Source: Bacteroidia bacterium
Lineage (GTDB): Bacteria > Bacteroidota > Bacteroidia > JAESSM01 > NORP286
Assembly (NCBI GenBank): GCA_016764115.1
Contig: JAESSM010000064.1
Location: 1-16,382, forward strand
Length of the DNA: 16,382 bases
Reading direction: 5' to 3'
In this document: positions 7,244-15,346 of the stretch, one piece after another
Numbering within the stretch: position 1 is the stretch's first letter
Layout: every line of letters starts with the position of its first letter
Made by a program: the position numbers and the translations under genes
Notes under the pieces: model-generated
Databases searched by the model: none
What the model was told of the DNA's origin: nothing
What the model saw: only the letters and a program-made list of their open reading frames with translations

Positions 7244-8635
7244 ATGAGTACAAGAACAGAAAAAGACAGCTTAGGACCAGTAGAAGTTCCTGCTGATAAA
7301 TTTTGGGCAGCACAAACCCAGCGTTCAAAAGAAAACTTCAAAATTGGCGGACAAATCATGCCAATCGAAATAATACAAGCATTTGCTATACTCAAGAAAG
7401 CAGCAGCTCACACCAATTGTGAGTTAGAAGTATTGTCTGAAGATAAGAGAGATGCTATATCAACGGTTTGTGACGAAATCTTAGATGGCACGTTAGATGA
7501 CCAATTTCCGCTGGTTGTGTGGCAAACCGGTTCAGGTACACAATCAAACATGAACGTAAATGAAGTTATCGCAAACAAGGCACATGTTAATCTAGGAGGT
7601 TCATTAACAGATGATGAAAAGAAGATACATCCAAACGATGACGTGAATAAATCCCAATCATCTAACGATACGTATCCGACCGCTATGCACATTGCTGCTT
7701 ACAAAATGATCGTTGAAACTACGATCCCCGGTATAGAAAAACTAAGAGATACGCTGAAAGCCAAATCTGAAAAATACCAGGATATAGTTAAGATCGGACG
7801 AACACATTTAATGGATGCAACTCCAATAACACTTGGACAAGAATTCTCCGGATATACTTCTCAATTGGACCATGGTATAAAAGCACTGACAAACACCTTA
7901 GAACATCTATCAGAAATTGCATTGGGGGGAACAGCAGTTGGGACTGGTATTAATACACCCAAAGGGTATGCAGAATTAGTAGCTAAAAAAATAAGTGAAT
8001 TTTCAGGATTACCTCTAAAGACAGCAGAAAACAAATTTGAAGCTCTTGCCGCTCATGATGCTATTGTAGAATCCTCGGGAGCATTAAAAACAGTTGCAGT
8101 AAGTTTAATGAAAGTGGCCAATGACATCCGTACTTTGGGTTCAGGACCAAGATGTGGTATTGGGGAAATCGTTCTTCCCGCTAACGAACCAGGATCATCC
8201 ATAATGCCTGGCAAAGTAAACCCAACACAGTGTGAAGCAATGACCATGGTGTGCGCTCAAGTGATAGGAAATGATGTAGCTATAAATGTAGGTGGAGCTA
8301 CCGGACATTATGAATTAAATGTATTTAAACCAATGATGGCCTATAATATATTAATGTCAGCTCGCCTTATTGGAGATGCTTGTGTATCATTTAATGATAA
8401 TTGTGCAATTGGAATTGAACCCAATCTTGAAAGAATCAAAGAGAATTTAGAAAATTCCTTGATGCTGGTAACTGCACTGAACACACACATTGGATATGAC
8501 AAATCATCAGAGATTGCTAAAAAGGCTTATAAGGAAAATACCACGCTTAGAAAAGCGGCTTTGGAACTTGGTTATTTAACTGATGAAGAATTTACAGAAT
8601 GGGTAGATCCAAGCAAGATGATCGGTTCACTTTAA
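7244..8635 (+). CDS. fumC: Fumarate hydratase, class II
   Basis: The iron-independent fumarase of the TCA cycle, catalysing fumarate + H2O to L-malate as a homotetramer, 463 residues (usual length). The substrate-binding regions are [16 protein letters not shown] starting at 96, [11 protein letters not shown] at 139-149, and [10 protein letters not shown] with the catalytic-base candidate H188. The family signature [13 protein letters not shown] spans 317-329 and contains the catalytic serine S318. The numbering matches E. coli FumC closely. The closing [17 protein letters not shown] block is typical of FumC and separates it from aspartase, although the two families are related. It stands alone: a divergent spacer lies upstream and about 190 bp separate it from rplM. 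Confidence 0.97.
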   Translation: MSTRTEKDSLGPVEVPADKFWAAQTQRSKENFKIGGQIMPIEIIQAFAILKKAAAHTNCELEVLSEDKRDAISTVCDEILDGTLDDQFPLVVWQTGSGTQSNMNVNEVIANKAHVNLGGSLTDDEKKIHPNDDVNKSQSSNDTYPTAMHIAAYKMIVETTIPGIEKLRDTLKAKSEKYQDIVKIGRTHLMDATPITLGQEFSGYTSQLDHGIKALTNTLEHLSEIALGGTAVGTGINTPKGYAELVAKKISEFSGLPLKTAENKFEALAAHDAIVESSGALKTVAVSLMKVANDIRTLGSGPRCGIGEIVLPANEPGSSIMPGKVNPTQCEAMTMVCAQVIGNDVAINVGGATGHYELNVFKPMMAYNILMSARLIGDACVSFNDNCAIGIEPNLERIKENLENSLMLVTALNTHIGYDKSSEIAKKAYKENTTLRKAALELGYLTDEEFTEWVDPSKMIGSL

Positions 8636-8743
8636 CTGATTTATTGACTTCAGCTATACAACCTTAGTTTATTCGTCATTATCTTAATTTTAAGTACGTA
8701 TTGTTGGGGAGTTTTATATATAGCCAAAATTATTATTCTACTC

Positions 8744-8774
8744 TTGATGTTTCCAAATATTTATCGTACCTTTG
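8744..8774 (+). promoter_or_regulatory. Strong Bacteroidota-type promoter of the rplM cluster
   Basis: TTG at 8744-8746 (-33) is followed by a 20-bp spacer and TACCTTTG at 8767-8774, a perfect TAnnTTTG -7 element. Transcription is expected to start near 8780, about 50 nt before the rplM start. This is the only promoter in the window with both elements present, as expected for a highly expressed ribosomal protein operon. The 8636-8743 stretch before it shows nothing recognisable, and no clear terminator for fumC. Confidence 0.8.
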
Positions 8775-8799
8775 CTTTCCCTTTTTTGAGGGGTAAAAG
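8775..8799 (+). promoter_or_regulatory. Small hairpin at the start of the rplM leader
   Basis: CTTTCCC at 8775-8781 can pair with GGGG followed by TAAAAG at 8790-8799 (CCC/GGG and CTTT/AAAG, with a small bulge) around a T-rich loop. Since transcription should begin within or just before this segment, only part of the stem may exist in the RNA. A role in L13 autoregulation is possible but not shown. Confidence 0.3.
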
Positions 8800-8830
8800 G
8801 TAATTTTTAAAACAACTTAAGTTTTTGAAA

Positions 8831-9274
8831 GTGAGTGAGTTAAAATACAAAACGATTTCTGCGAACAGACAAACAGTAACCAAAAATTGGGTACTAGTTG
8901 ATGCGGAAGACAAGGTTTTAGGTAGATTATCATCAGAAATTGCAAAAATATTAAGAGGAAAATACAAGACTAATTTCACTCCTCACGTAGATTGTGGTGA
9001 TAATGTAGTAGTAATAAATGCTGAAAAAGTTAGACTTACAGGTAATAAATGGGATAAGAAGGAACACATTACTTATTCTGGTTACCAGAGTGGTCAAAAA
9101 ATAAAATCTTATAAAGAGGTTTTAGATAAAGATGGCAGAAAAGTTATAGAAATTGCAGTGAAAGGCATGTTACCAAAAAATAAATTGGGAAGTGCAATTT
9201 ACAGAAACCTGCATGTTTTCACAGGTACTGAACATCCGCATGAAGCTCAAAAACCAGTTAAATTAGATATTTAA
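8831..9274 (+). CDS. rplM: Large ribosomal subunit protein uL13
   Basis: A 23S rRNA-binding protein of the large subunit, 147 residues from the GTG chosen here. The core shows LGRLSSEIAKILRGKYKTNFTPHVDCGDNVVVINAEKVRLTGNKW-type L13 features, then VKGMLPKNKLG and TEHPHEAQKP. An in-frame TTG at 8825 would add two residues. The GTG gives MSELKYKTISAN, which keeps the five residues before YKT seen in Bacteroidota L13 proteins (MxTLxYKT). No in-frame ATG is available near the start, so translation must begin at a non-ATG codon. rpsI follows after 18 bp. Confidence 0.96.
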   Translation: MSELKYKTISANRQTVTKNWVLVDAEDKVLGRLSSEIAKILRGKYKTNFTPHVDCGDNVVVINAEKVRLTGNKWDKKEHITYSGYQSGQKIKSYKEVLDKDGRKVIEIAVKGMLPKNKLGSAIYRNLHVFTGTEHPHEAQKPVKLDI

Positions 9275-9292
9275 TAATCAAAACCATTATAG

Positions 9293-9679
9293 ATGCAAGT
9301 TACTAACGCTATAGGACGAAGAAAAACTTCAGTTGCCAGAGTTTATTTAACTAAAGGAAAAGGCAACGTTACAATTAATAAAAAGGGATTAGAAAGTTAT
9401 TTTACAACAGCAAATCTACAAAGAGTTGTAAAAGAACCATTCATAGTTACTGAAACAAAAGACCAATTTGACATCATAATCAATATTGATGGTGGAGGGA
9501 TCACAGGTCAGGCTGAAGCAGCTAGATTAGCAATTTCAAGAGCTTTGGTTAAAATTAATGAAGAAAATAAACCTTCATTGAAACAAAAAGGATTTTTGAC
9601 CAGAGACCCGAGAATGGTTGAAAGAAAAAAACCCGGCTTGAAGAAAGCAAGAAAAAGCTCTCAATTTAGTAAACGATAA
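9293..9679 (+). CDS. rpsI: Small ribosomal subunit protein uS9
   Basis: A protein of 128 residues of the 30S head. The N-terminal IGRRKTSVARVYL block and the central GGGITGQAEAARLAISRAL block are diagnostic. The C-terminal tail LTRDPRMVERKKPGLKKARK ends in QFSKR, the tail that reaches toward P-site tRNA. The length is typical. It is 18 bp after rplM, the usual L13-S9 pair, and 33 bp before rpsB. Confidence 0.98.
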   Translation: MQVTNAIGRRKTSVARVYLTKGKGNVTINKKGLESYFTTANLQRVVKEPFIVTETKDQFDIIINIDGGGITGQAEAARLAISRALVKINEENKPSLKQKGFLTRDPRMVERKKPGLKKARKSSQFSKR

Positions 9680-9712
9680 TTTTCAAAATAATAAACCAAC
9701 AAAAAGCATAAT

Positions 9713-10642
9713 ATGGTACAAACTGATCATAAAGAATTATTAGACGCAGGAGTTCACTTTGGACATCTTAAGAGAAAATGGAATCCGCATATGTCTCCTT
9801 ACATTTTCATGGAGAAAAACGGCATTTACATTATTGATCTGAACAAGACAAAAAGAAAATTAGATGATGCAACTGCAGCCCTTAAGCAAATTGCAAAATC
9901 AGGAAAGAAAATACTTTTTGTTGCGACAAAAAAACAAGCTAAATCTATAGTGAAGGAAGAAGCCAAAAAGGTTAATATGCCTTTTGTTACTGAAAGATGG
10001 CTAGGCGGTATGTTGACCAATTTTGCTACTGTAAGAAAATCTATCAAGAAGATGATCAGTATTGATAAATTAATGGCAGATGAAGCAACTTTCAATAATA
10101 TTGCAAAAAGGGAAAAACTGATCCTTACAAGAGAAAGAACGAAATTAGAAACATTACTTGGCGGATTTGCACAACTTAACAGGCTACCTGCTGCATTATT
10201 TATTGTAGACATCAAAAGAGAACATATTGCGGTATTAGAAGCCCTGAAACTTAACATTACCACTTTTGCAATGGTTGATACCAATTCTGATCCTCGCAAA
10301 GTGGATTTCGCTATTCCTGCTAATGATGATGCAAGTAAATCTATATCTTACATTACTGGAAAAATTACCGAAGCTATTGCAGAAGGATTAAGCGAAAGAC
10401 AACAAAACAAAGATTTAGAGGCTAAAGAGCAAGAGGAGGAGAAAGAACTCGAAGGAACGGCTGAAGCAGCTACTGATCAAGAAATCGAGGCAACAGAAGA
10501 GAATAAAGGAGAAGAAAACCCAGAAAAGGAAGAAAAGAAAAAAGCAGATACTAAAGACTCAAAAAAAACCAAAGCTGAGTCTACAACAAAAAAGAAATCT
10601 GCCAAAGCCAAGACTCCTAAGAAAGAAAAAGAATCTGTATAA
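9713..10642 (+). CDS. rpsB: Small ribosomal subunit protein uS2 with a long charged C-terminal tail
   Basis: A protein of 309 residues. Residues 1-228 form the normal S2 core: LLDAGVHFGHLKRKWNPHMSPYIF, then ERWLGGMLTNF at 94-104, then the GFAQLNRLPAALFIVD stretch and FAMVDTNSDP near 185. The remaining 81 residues or so are low complexity. About 230-275 is dominated by Glu/Asp, and 276-309 by Lys with Ala, Thr and Ser. The reading frame is continuous to a TAA 20 bp before the tsf region, so the tail is real coding sequence and not a frameshift artefact. S2 binds the 30S platform with S1. A tail of this size is longer than in standard S2 and would be disordered. The gene pairs with tsf, as in most bacteria. 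Confidence 0.96.
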   Translation: MVQTDHKELLDAGVHFGHLKRKWNPHMSPYIFMEKNGIYIIDLNKTKRKLDDATAALKQIAKSGKKILFVATKKQAKSIVKEEAKKVNMPFVTERWLGGMLTNFATVRKSIKKMISIDKLMADEATFNNIAKREKLILTRERTKLETLLGGFAQLNRLPAALFIVDIKREHIAVLEALKLNITTFAMVDTNSDPRKVDFAIPANDDASKSISYITGKITEAIAEGLSERQQNKDLEAKEQEEEKELEGTAEAATDQEIEATEENKGEENPEKEEKKKADTKDSKKTKAESTTKKKSAKAKTPKKEKESV

Positions 10643-10674
10643 TTCATAAGACAAAGGAAATAATGGAAGATACG

Positions 10675-11505
10675 ATGACCAAAATAAGCGCAGCTGAAGT
10701 TAACAACCTAAGAAAACAAACAGGAGCTGGCTTGATGGATTGTAAAAATGCTTTAGTAGAAGCCAATGGTGATTTTGAAGACGCTATCGTAATTTTAAGG
10801 AAACAAGGGCAAAAGATCGCTGCTAAAAGAGCAGACAGAGCAGCAAGTGAAGGCGTTATTATCGCTAAAACTACCGAGGATGGTAAAAAAGGGATCATGA
10901 TCGAGTTGAATTGCGAAACTGACTTTGTTGCTAAAAATGAAGATTTTATCAGCTTTGCAAATTCAATTGCTGATGTATCTTTATCTGAAAACGCGGAGGA
11001 TCTTGATGCTGTTAAAGCATTGAGTATTGATGGGCTTTCAGTTGAAGAACGCTTAAATGAACAAATGGGTAAGATCGGGGAAAAAATTGACTTTTCTTAT
11101 GTTGAATCATTGGAAGGAGAAAAAGTTATAAGCTATATTCATCCAGGTGCTAAACTTGGTGTTCTTATAGCATATAACGCTACTTCAATTGATGATGAAA
11201 CAGGGAAAGACGTTGCAATGCAAATTGCAGCAATGAACCCAATTGCTATTGATGAAGATGGAGTAGATCAGGAAACAATTGACAAGGAAAAGGAAATCTT
11301 CATGGATCAGATCAAGAAAGAAGGTAAACCTGAAGAAATTGCTGAAAAAATTGCCATTGGCAAATTGAACAAGTTCTTTAAAGAGAATACCTTGGTCCAC
11401 CAACAATTTGTTAAAGACAATTCAAAAACTATCAACCAAATTTTAACTGAGGTTGACAAAGAATTAAAGGTTACTGGATTTAAACGCAAATCCATAGGAA
11501 GCTAA
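10675..11505 (+). CDS. tsf: Translation elongation factor Ts
   Basis: The guanine-nucleotide exchange factor for EF-Tu, 276 residues from the ATG chosen here. The N-terminal UBA-like domain has ISAAEVNNLRKQTGAGLMDCKNAL, and the signature ELNCETDFVAKNEDF follows. The C-terminal half includes NKFFKENTLVHQQFVKDN. An upstream in-frame ATG at 10663 would add MEDT. I prefer 10675 because the family normally begins two or three residues before the ISAAEV block. However, AAGGAAAT precedes 10663 and could favour it. A strong terminator follows the stop, ending the rplM-rpsI-rpsB-tsf transcript. Confidence 0.97.
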   Translation: MTKISAAEVNNLRKQTGAGLMDCKNALVEANGDFEDAIVILRKQGQKIAAKRADRAASEGVIIAKTTEDGKKGIMIELNCETDFVAKNEDFISFANSIADVSLSENAEDLDAVKALSIDGLSVEERLNEQMGKIGEKIDFSYVESLEGEKVISYIHPGAKLGVLIAYNATSIDDETGKDVAMQIAAMNPIAIDEDGVDQETIDKEKEIFMDQIKKEGKPEEIAEKIAIGKLNKFFKENTLVHQQFVKDNSKTINQILTEVDKELKVTGFKRKSIGS

Positions 11506-11510
11506 GTGAT

Positions 11511-11541
11511 AAAAGAGAGAACATTGTTTCTCTCTTTTTTT
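11511..11541 (+). terminator. Intrinsic terminator after tsf
   Basis: AAAAGAGAGAA at 11511-11521 and TTCTCTCTTTT at 11528-11538 form a perfect 11-bp stem with a 6-nt loop, running into a T-tract. It starts 5 bases after the tsf stop. The A-rich left arm could also terminate transcription from the other strand. Confidence 0.85.
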
Positions 11542-11595
11542 ATGCCATTTTTTTAAAATATATTAATTTTACGAAAGTTTTTTAATCCACAAGCA

Positions 11596-12303
11596 ATGAA
11601 GTACAAACGGATATTACTCAAATTAAGTGGAGAATCCCTAATGGGTGAAAAGGATTTTGGCATTGATTACTCAGTGGTATCCAAATACGCTGATGACATC
11701 AAGGAAGTAGTGGATAAAGGAGTTGCCGTTGCTATCGTAATTGGTGGCGGTAATATATATAGAGGATTAGATTCAACTAAAAGCGGAATTGACCGGGTTC
11801 AAGGCGATTACATGGGTATGTTATCAACTGTGATCAACAGCATGGCTCTTCAAAGTGCTCTTGAACATCTTGGTATCTATACGCGATTGATGTCAGCAAT
11901 AAAAATGGAACAAATTTGTGAACCTTTTATTAGAAGAAGGGCTGTACGCCACTTAGAAAAAGGTAGAGTTGTAATATTTGGAGCAGGCACAGGTAACCCT
12001 TATTTCACAACAGATACTGCCGCAGCATTAAGGGCAATAGAAATTGAAGCTGATGTTATATTGAAAGGAACCCGAGTTGACGGAATTTACACCTCTGATC
12101 CGGAAAAAGTATCGGATGCCAGCAAGTACGATAATATTACTTTTACAGAGGTCTATGAAAAGGGACTTAGCATAATGGACATGACAGCATTTACACTTTG
12201 CAACGAAAATAAATTACCAATTATAGTGTTTGACATCAACCAAAAAGGAAATTTCTTTAGAGTAGTTTCCGGAGAAAATGTTGGTACACTTGTAACTGAA
12301 TGA
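11596..12303 (+). CDS. pyrH: UMP kinase
   Basis: A hexameric uridylate kinase of the amino acid kinase fold, UMP + ATP to UDP + ADP, 235 residues (usual length). Visible motifs are the N-terminal KLSGESLMG, the IGGGNIYRG loop near 49-57, [16 protein letters not shown], and [17 protein letters not shown] near 130-146 for nucleotide binding. The final LVTE is typical. It begins 54 bp beyond the tsf terminator, so it probably has its own promoter in the T-rich 11542-11595 stretch. I did not find a clean TAnnTTTG there (TAATTTTA is the nearest). frr follows after 75 bp. Confidence 0.98.
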   Translation: MKYKRILLKLSGESLMGEKDFGIDYSVVSKYADDIKEVVDKGVAVAIVIGGGNIYRGLDSTKSGIDRVQGDYMGMLSTVINSMALQSALEHLGIYTRLMSAIKMEQICEPFIRRRAVRHLEKGRVVIFGAGTGNPYFTTDTAAALRAIEIEADVILKGTRVDGIYTSDPEKVSDASKYDNITFTEVYEKGLSIMDMTAFTLCNENKLPIIVFDINQKGNFFRVVSGENVGTLVTE

Positions 12304-12313
12304 TAATTTGGAA

Positions 12314-12347
12314 ATTGAAAAATTTGAAAATGTGATAGTTTTTCAAT
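12314..12347. repeat. Hairpin-forming AT-rich repeat between pyrH and frr
   Basis: ATTGAAAAA at 12314-12322 is perfectly complementary to TTTTTCAAT at 12339-12347, with a 16-nt loop. The spacer also carries the repetitive phrases TTTGGAAATTG / TTTGAAAATG and a doubled AATCTTA just before the frr start. The T-rich right arm is not followed by a clean T-tract, so read-through into frr is plausible. It resembles the other text-like spacers in this window. Confidence 0.55.
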
Positions 12348-12378
12348 GTTATAATCTTACAATCTTATAATTAAACCT

Positions 12379-12942
12379 ATGGAAGAAGATATTCAATTAT
12401 GTTTGGAGGATTCAAAAGAATCAATGGAAAAGGTAATTCAACATATGGTGCATGAATTAGCCAAAATAAGGGCTGGAAAAGCATCCCCAGATATGTTAAA
12501 CGGGGTTGAAGTTGACTACTATGGCACTAATACTCCATTAAATCAGGTTGGCAATATTAACACTCCTGACGCAAAGAACATTATTATCCAGCCTTGGGAA
12601 AAAGACCTGTTAAAGCCTATTGAACAAGCCATACTTGAAGCAAATTTGGGCTTTAATCCTCAAAACAATGGAGAATCGATCAGAATAACAATCCCTCCGT
12701 TAACAGAGGAAAGAAGAAGAGAGTATGCAAAAACAGCTAAAGCGGTTGCCGAAAACAGCAAAGTATCCATTAGAAATGTCAGGAAAGATGCCAATGATTT
12801 TATTAAGAATTTAAAAAATGACGGCATGAGCGAGGATCTGGTAAAAAATACGGAAGATAAGGTACAGGATATAACCAATGCTTATATCAGTAAAATAGAT
12901 GCTCAACTAAGTTCTAAGGAAGAAGATATCATGACAATATAG
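12379..12942 (+). CDS. frr: Ribosome recycling factor
   Basis: Releases ribosomes from mRNA after termination together with EF-G. The protein has 187 residues, normal length. The three-helix body is seen in LAKIRAGKASPDMLNGVEVDYYG near 28-50. The hinge and beta domain follow with NTPDAKNIIIQPWEKDLLKPIEQAI and IRITIPPLTEERRREYAKTAK, and the C-terminal helix ends with DAQLSSKEEDIMTI. The pyrH-frr order is conserved in many bacteria. The 5' spacer contains a hairpin. Confidence 0.98.
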   Translation: MEEDIQLCLEDSKESMEKVIQHMVHELAKIRAGKASPDMLNGVEVDYYGTNTPLNQVGNINTPDAKNIIIQPWEKDLLKPIEQAILEANLGFNPQNNGESIRITIPPLTEERRREYAKTAKAVAENSKVSIRNVRKDANDFIKNLKNDGMSEDLVKNTEDKVQDITNAYISKIDAQLSSKEEDIMTI

Positions 12943-13005
12943 CAAGGTTAGGTCTATGTAAAATATAGTGGGCGTGGTGAAAATTTCTATGATGTTGGCT
13001 TACCA

Positions 13006-13090
13006 GTTTATAGGTTTAAAGGTTTATAAGTTAGTTATTAGAATTTCCATAAGACTACCAAAAGAATGTTTCACAAACCATTAAACTTAT
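13006..13090. repeat. Tandem 8-mers and imperfect inverted repeat between convergent frr and radical SAM genes
   Basis: Three tandem 8-mers GTTTATAG, GTTTAAAG and GTTTATAA occupy 13006-13029. The 15 bases at 13010-13024 match the reverse complement of 13076-13090 at 13 of 15 positions. The segment could fold as a hairpin and end transcription from both sides, but there is no clean T-tract. It is the main content of the 162-bp spacer 12943-13104. Confidence 0.55.
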
Positions 13091-13104
13091 CCACCAATAA
13101 ACTA

Positions 13105-14130
13105 TCACACCCAAACCTTTGTTCCTTCAGTACAATTCTGACAAATATCAATTTCCTTTCTGGATTTTAATAGTGACACCCTAAATTGATTGTAGGCATC
13201 ACTTTTCCAAAGCTTACTGAAACTTTCAGACCTTAAATCCCCCAGTTGATGATGTGCATCTTTATCAAAACAACAAGGAACTACTTTACCATCCCATGTT
13301 ATAACACAAGAATGCCACATTTTCCAACACTCATTCAATAATTTATTTTTGAGATGATACTTTCCATTTCCGTTGAGTTTATATCTTGAAAACTCATCGA
13401 TCGTAGGAATCAGATCATTGCCATTCTCATAATCATAAATTTGAGCTGTCTTGAACTTTACCACATCCACCCCAATTTGTTGAGCTAATTGTTTTATCTC
13501 TTTGACTTGATGCTCGTTGGGTCGAACGACAAGAAACTGAAAAATAACATGTGGGGTATTCGAGTTTACTTTTCTTTTAGCCTTTATAATTTCTTTTGTT
13601 CCCTCCAATACTTTGTTTAACCTACCTCCTACTCTATATTGTTGATATACATCTTGAGTAGTGCCATCTATAGATATAATTAATCTATCCAATCCTGAAG
13701 CTATGGTCTTCTCAGCTATTTCTTTAGTCAAATAATGAGCATTGGTAGATGTACAAGTATAAATCCCTTTGTCAGAAGCATATTTAACCATATCCAAAAA
13801 TTTTGGATTTAAATACGGCTCGCCTTGAAAATAAAAAGTCAGACTAAGAAGATCCTTATATAATTGATCTATGGTTTCTTTGAAGAAATCCATTTTTAGC
13901 ATCCCCGTTGGCCTTGTAAATTGCCTCAACCCGCTAGGACATTCAGGACATTGCAAATTACAGGAAGTAGTTGGTTCTACAGATACGCTAATAGGATTAC
14001 CAGAATGAAAATTACTGTTAATTGATTTTGATACATAGTAACTACTCAACAACCTAAGAGCATTGACTGTTCTTCTAATGGTTAATTTGGTTAAGAAATT
14101 AACACCGTCTTTTATTTGCCCTTTATTCAT
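13105..14130 (-). CDS. Radical SAM protein with SPASM domain
   Basis: A protein of 341 residues. The radical SAM cluster motif C57-x3-C61-x2-C64 lies in TTSCNLQCPECPSG. The rest of the TIM-barrel follows with FQGEPYLNP (102-110), TSTNAHYL, and the strand LIISIDGTTQDVYQQYRVGG. The C-terminal SPASM region has C268, C275, C286, C287, C330 and C333 (WDGKVVPCCFD and CQNCTEG), enough to bind one or two further Fe-S clusters. SPASM proteins modify peptides, sugars or other substrates. This architecture is close to the many stand-alone Bacteroidota members with no assigned substrate. There is no neighbouring peptide precursor, protease or glycosyltransferase to suggest a target. The first 45 residues, before the barrel, are basic. 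The gene is divergent from the lipoprotein gene and convergent with frr. Confidence 0.92.
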   Translation of the reverse strand: MNKGQIKDGVNFLTKLTIRRTVNALRLLSSYYVSKSINSNFHSGNPISVSVEPTTSCNLQCPECPSGLRQFTRPTGMLKMDFFKETIDQLYKDLLSLTFYFQGEPYLNPKFLDMVKYASDKGIYTCTSTNAHYLTKEIAEKTIASGLDRLIISIDGTTQDVYQQYRVGGRLNKVLEGTKEIIKAKRKVNSNTPHVIFQFLVVRPNEHQVKEIKQLAQQIGVDVVKFKTAQIYDYENGNDLIPTIDEFSRYKLNGNGKYHLKNKLLNECWKMWHSCVITWDGKVVPCCFDKDAHHQLGDLRSESFSKLWKSDAYNQFRVSLLKSRKEIDICQNCTEGTKVWV

Positions 14131-14185
14131 TTTGTCTATCCTATCGCAATCAATATCAAAAACTTAGAGAAATAGAATTTTTGAT

Positions 14186-14193
14186 TATATTTG
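14186..14193 (+). promoter_or_regulatory. Probable -7 promoter element of the lipoprotein gene
   Basis: TATATTTG is a perfect TAnnTTTG match, 66 bases before the lipoprotein ATG, predicting a leader of about 60 nt. No clear -33 TTG is visible at the usual spacing. On the opposite strand no equally good element was found for the divergent radical SAM gene. Confidence 0.5.
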
Positions 14194-14259
14194 CGCCATT
14201 CAAAATCAGCATATACCAAAGTAATCAAATAAATAATCGAAAAACAAAATTTTATTCAC

Positions 14260-15093
14260 ATGAAAAAGATCAAATTTTTATCATTATTTGCTGCTGCTTG
14301 TATATTTACATTTGCAGGATGTAGTAAAGATGAAGGACCACAGGAATATGAGGTGGACCTTACAACAAATAACACCACTACAGTTTCAACAGGTTCTGTT
14401 GACATTACATGGACAATTCAAGTACACAGCGCTCAAACAACTGGAAAAACCAGTGGGTTAAGTGGTGCTACAGTTAACGTTGTTGGAAAAGGTGGATCAG
14501 TAAATTCTGCGACTACAGATGCCAATGGATTTGCAACTTTCACTGAAATGGTTCAAGGTATTGCATCGGCAACTGTAACCATGAGTGGTTATACTACTAT
14601 TAATTTAACTGCAGATCTTTACACCGGACTTACCTTGGAACTTGGTGAAGACGTAACTAAATTTGCTACTACTGACATCATGTTATGGCCATTAGATGCC
14701 TCAGTAGCAGGTGTAGCGTATGGTAACTTTGATGGTGATTTTGTAACTTATCCAAATGACACTACAGGTGACGATACCAGAGCTAATATGGTGGTTTACG
14801 TTACTTGTGAAGTAACCAGTTACCCATTTGCTAATAATGCAGATGCAGGTAAAATTATTGAATATTCAATTGAGCCAAACTACTTTTCATCAACTGTAGC
14901 TTCTGCCTCATCTGGAACTTATTCAATAACCAATTTACCCGGTAATGATATTAATAGTAGTTTAACTATCTTAATTGGTGGACATGAATATATCGATGCA
15001 GGAAGTACTGTAGTTTGGGATGCAGGTCCAACAAGCTTAAGCGGAAGTATTTGGCCAGGTTTGAGCATTACAAGAAATATTCAGTTCTTTTAA
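14260..15093 (+). CDS. Secreted lipoprotein with carboxypeptidase-regulatory-like beta-sandwich domain
   Basis: A protein of 277 residues. The N-terminus MKKIKFLSLF is followed by a hydrophobic core and lipobox FAGC with the acylated cysteine at C21, then SKDEG. Acidic residues soon after the cysteine fit export to the cell surface in Bacteroidota. Residues about 63-115 (LSGATVNVVGKGGSVNSATT, then DANGFATF and VTMSGY) have the transthyretin-like CarboxypepD_reg/Ig pattern of adhesion and surface proteins. The remainder is rich in Thr, Ser, Gly and Asp and contains further beta strands and single Cys. No enzyme motif is seen. The gene has its own promoter and terminator, so it is monocistronic. 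A structural or binding role at the surface is inference. Confidence 0.8.
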   Translation: MKKIKFLSLFAAACIFTFAGCSKDEGPQEYEVDLTTNNTTTVSTGSVDITWTIQVHSAQTTGKTSGLSGATVNVVGKGGSVNSATTDANGFATFTEMVQGIASATVTMSGYTTINLTADLYTGLTLELGEDVTKFATTDIMLWPLDASVAGVAYGNFDGDFVTYPNDTTGDDTRANMVVYVTCEVTSYPFANNADAGKIIEYSIEPNYFSSTVASASSGTYSITNLPGNDINSSLTILIGGHEYIDAGSTVVWDAGPTSLSGSIWPGLSITRNIQFF

Positions 15094-15114
15094 GAATTAG
15101 AATTTTATAAAAAG

Positions 15115-15144
15115 AAAAAGCTCCGATTATTCGGGGCTTTTTTT
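15115..15144 (+). terminator. Intrinsic terminator after the lipoprotein gene
   Basis: AAAAAGCTCCGA at 15115-15126 pairs with TCGGGGCTTTTT starting at 15131 (one T-G wobble) around a TTAT tetraloop, followed by more Ts. It lies 22 bases after the stop codon. Confidence 0.9.
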
Positions 15145-15222
15145 ATGCTCAAAGAAAGCGATCGGATGGGTTGAAGCCATCAGATTGCTGAGTAATATAC
15201 CACAACTAATCAGGAGCTAAAA

Positions 15223-15240
15223 AGAGGCTGTCTCTAAAGT
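15223..15240. repeat. Possible insertion-sequence end relic
   Basis: The string AGAGGCTGTCTCTAAAGT resembles terminal inverted repeats of several Bacteroidota insertion sequences (GAGGCTGTCTC-type ends). No complementary partner end is present in the window, so this is at most a relic or a coincidence. Confidence 0.3.
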
Positions 15241-15249
15241 CCATTTTAT

Positions 15250-15328
15250 GTCATCTTGAACGTAATGAAAGATCTTGTTACATATTGACAATCAGAGAGC
15301 AAGATTCTTCACTGTCGTTCAGAATGAA
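15250..15328. repeat. Imperfect inverted repeat of the GTCATTCTGAACG type
   Basis: The left arm 15250-15279 (GTCATCTTGAACG, then TAATGAAAGATCTTGTT) is matched by the reverse complement of 15299-15328 (TTCATTCTGAACG, then ACAGTGAAGAATCTTGC). The arms are about 29 nt each with several mismatches, separated by about 19 nt. The phrase is of a type seen as a dispersed repeat in Bacteroidota genomes. It lies 20-100 bp downstream of the transposase stop, so it may be host DNA next to the insertion or part of the element's 3' end. Confidence 0.7.
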
Positions 15329-15346
15329 CTGTGCTTAAAACCAAAT

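Noticed and set aside
7111..7692. Reverse-strand ORFs overlapping fumC and its upstream region
   Set aside because: They lie antisense to a strongly conserved gene and show no protein-like domain pattern. They are shadow frames.
9826..10299. 157-codon reverse-strand ORF inside rpsB
   Set aside because: It mirrors the S2 coding frame and has no plausible start context or family match.
10397..10642. Frameshift or gene fusion at the 3' end of rpsB
   Set aside because: The frame stays open with consistent low-complexity charged coding and a normal stop just before tsf. The tail has no separate domain.
13105..14259. RiPP cluster built around the radical SAM/SPASM protein
   Set aside because: No short precursor ORF with a leader-like sequence and no protease or exporter are found on either side.
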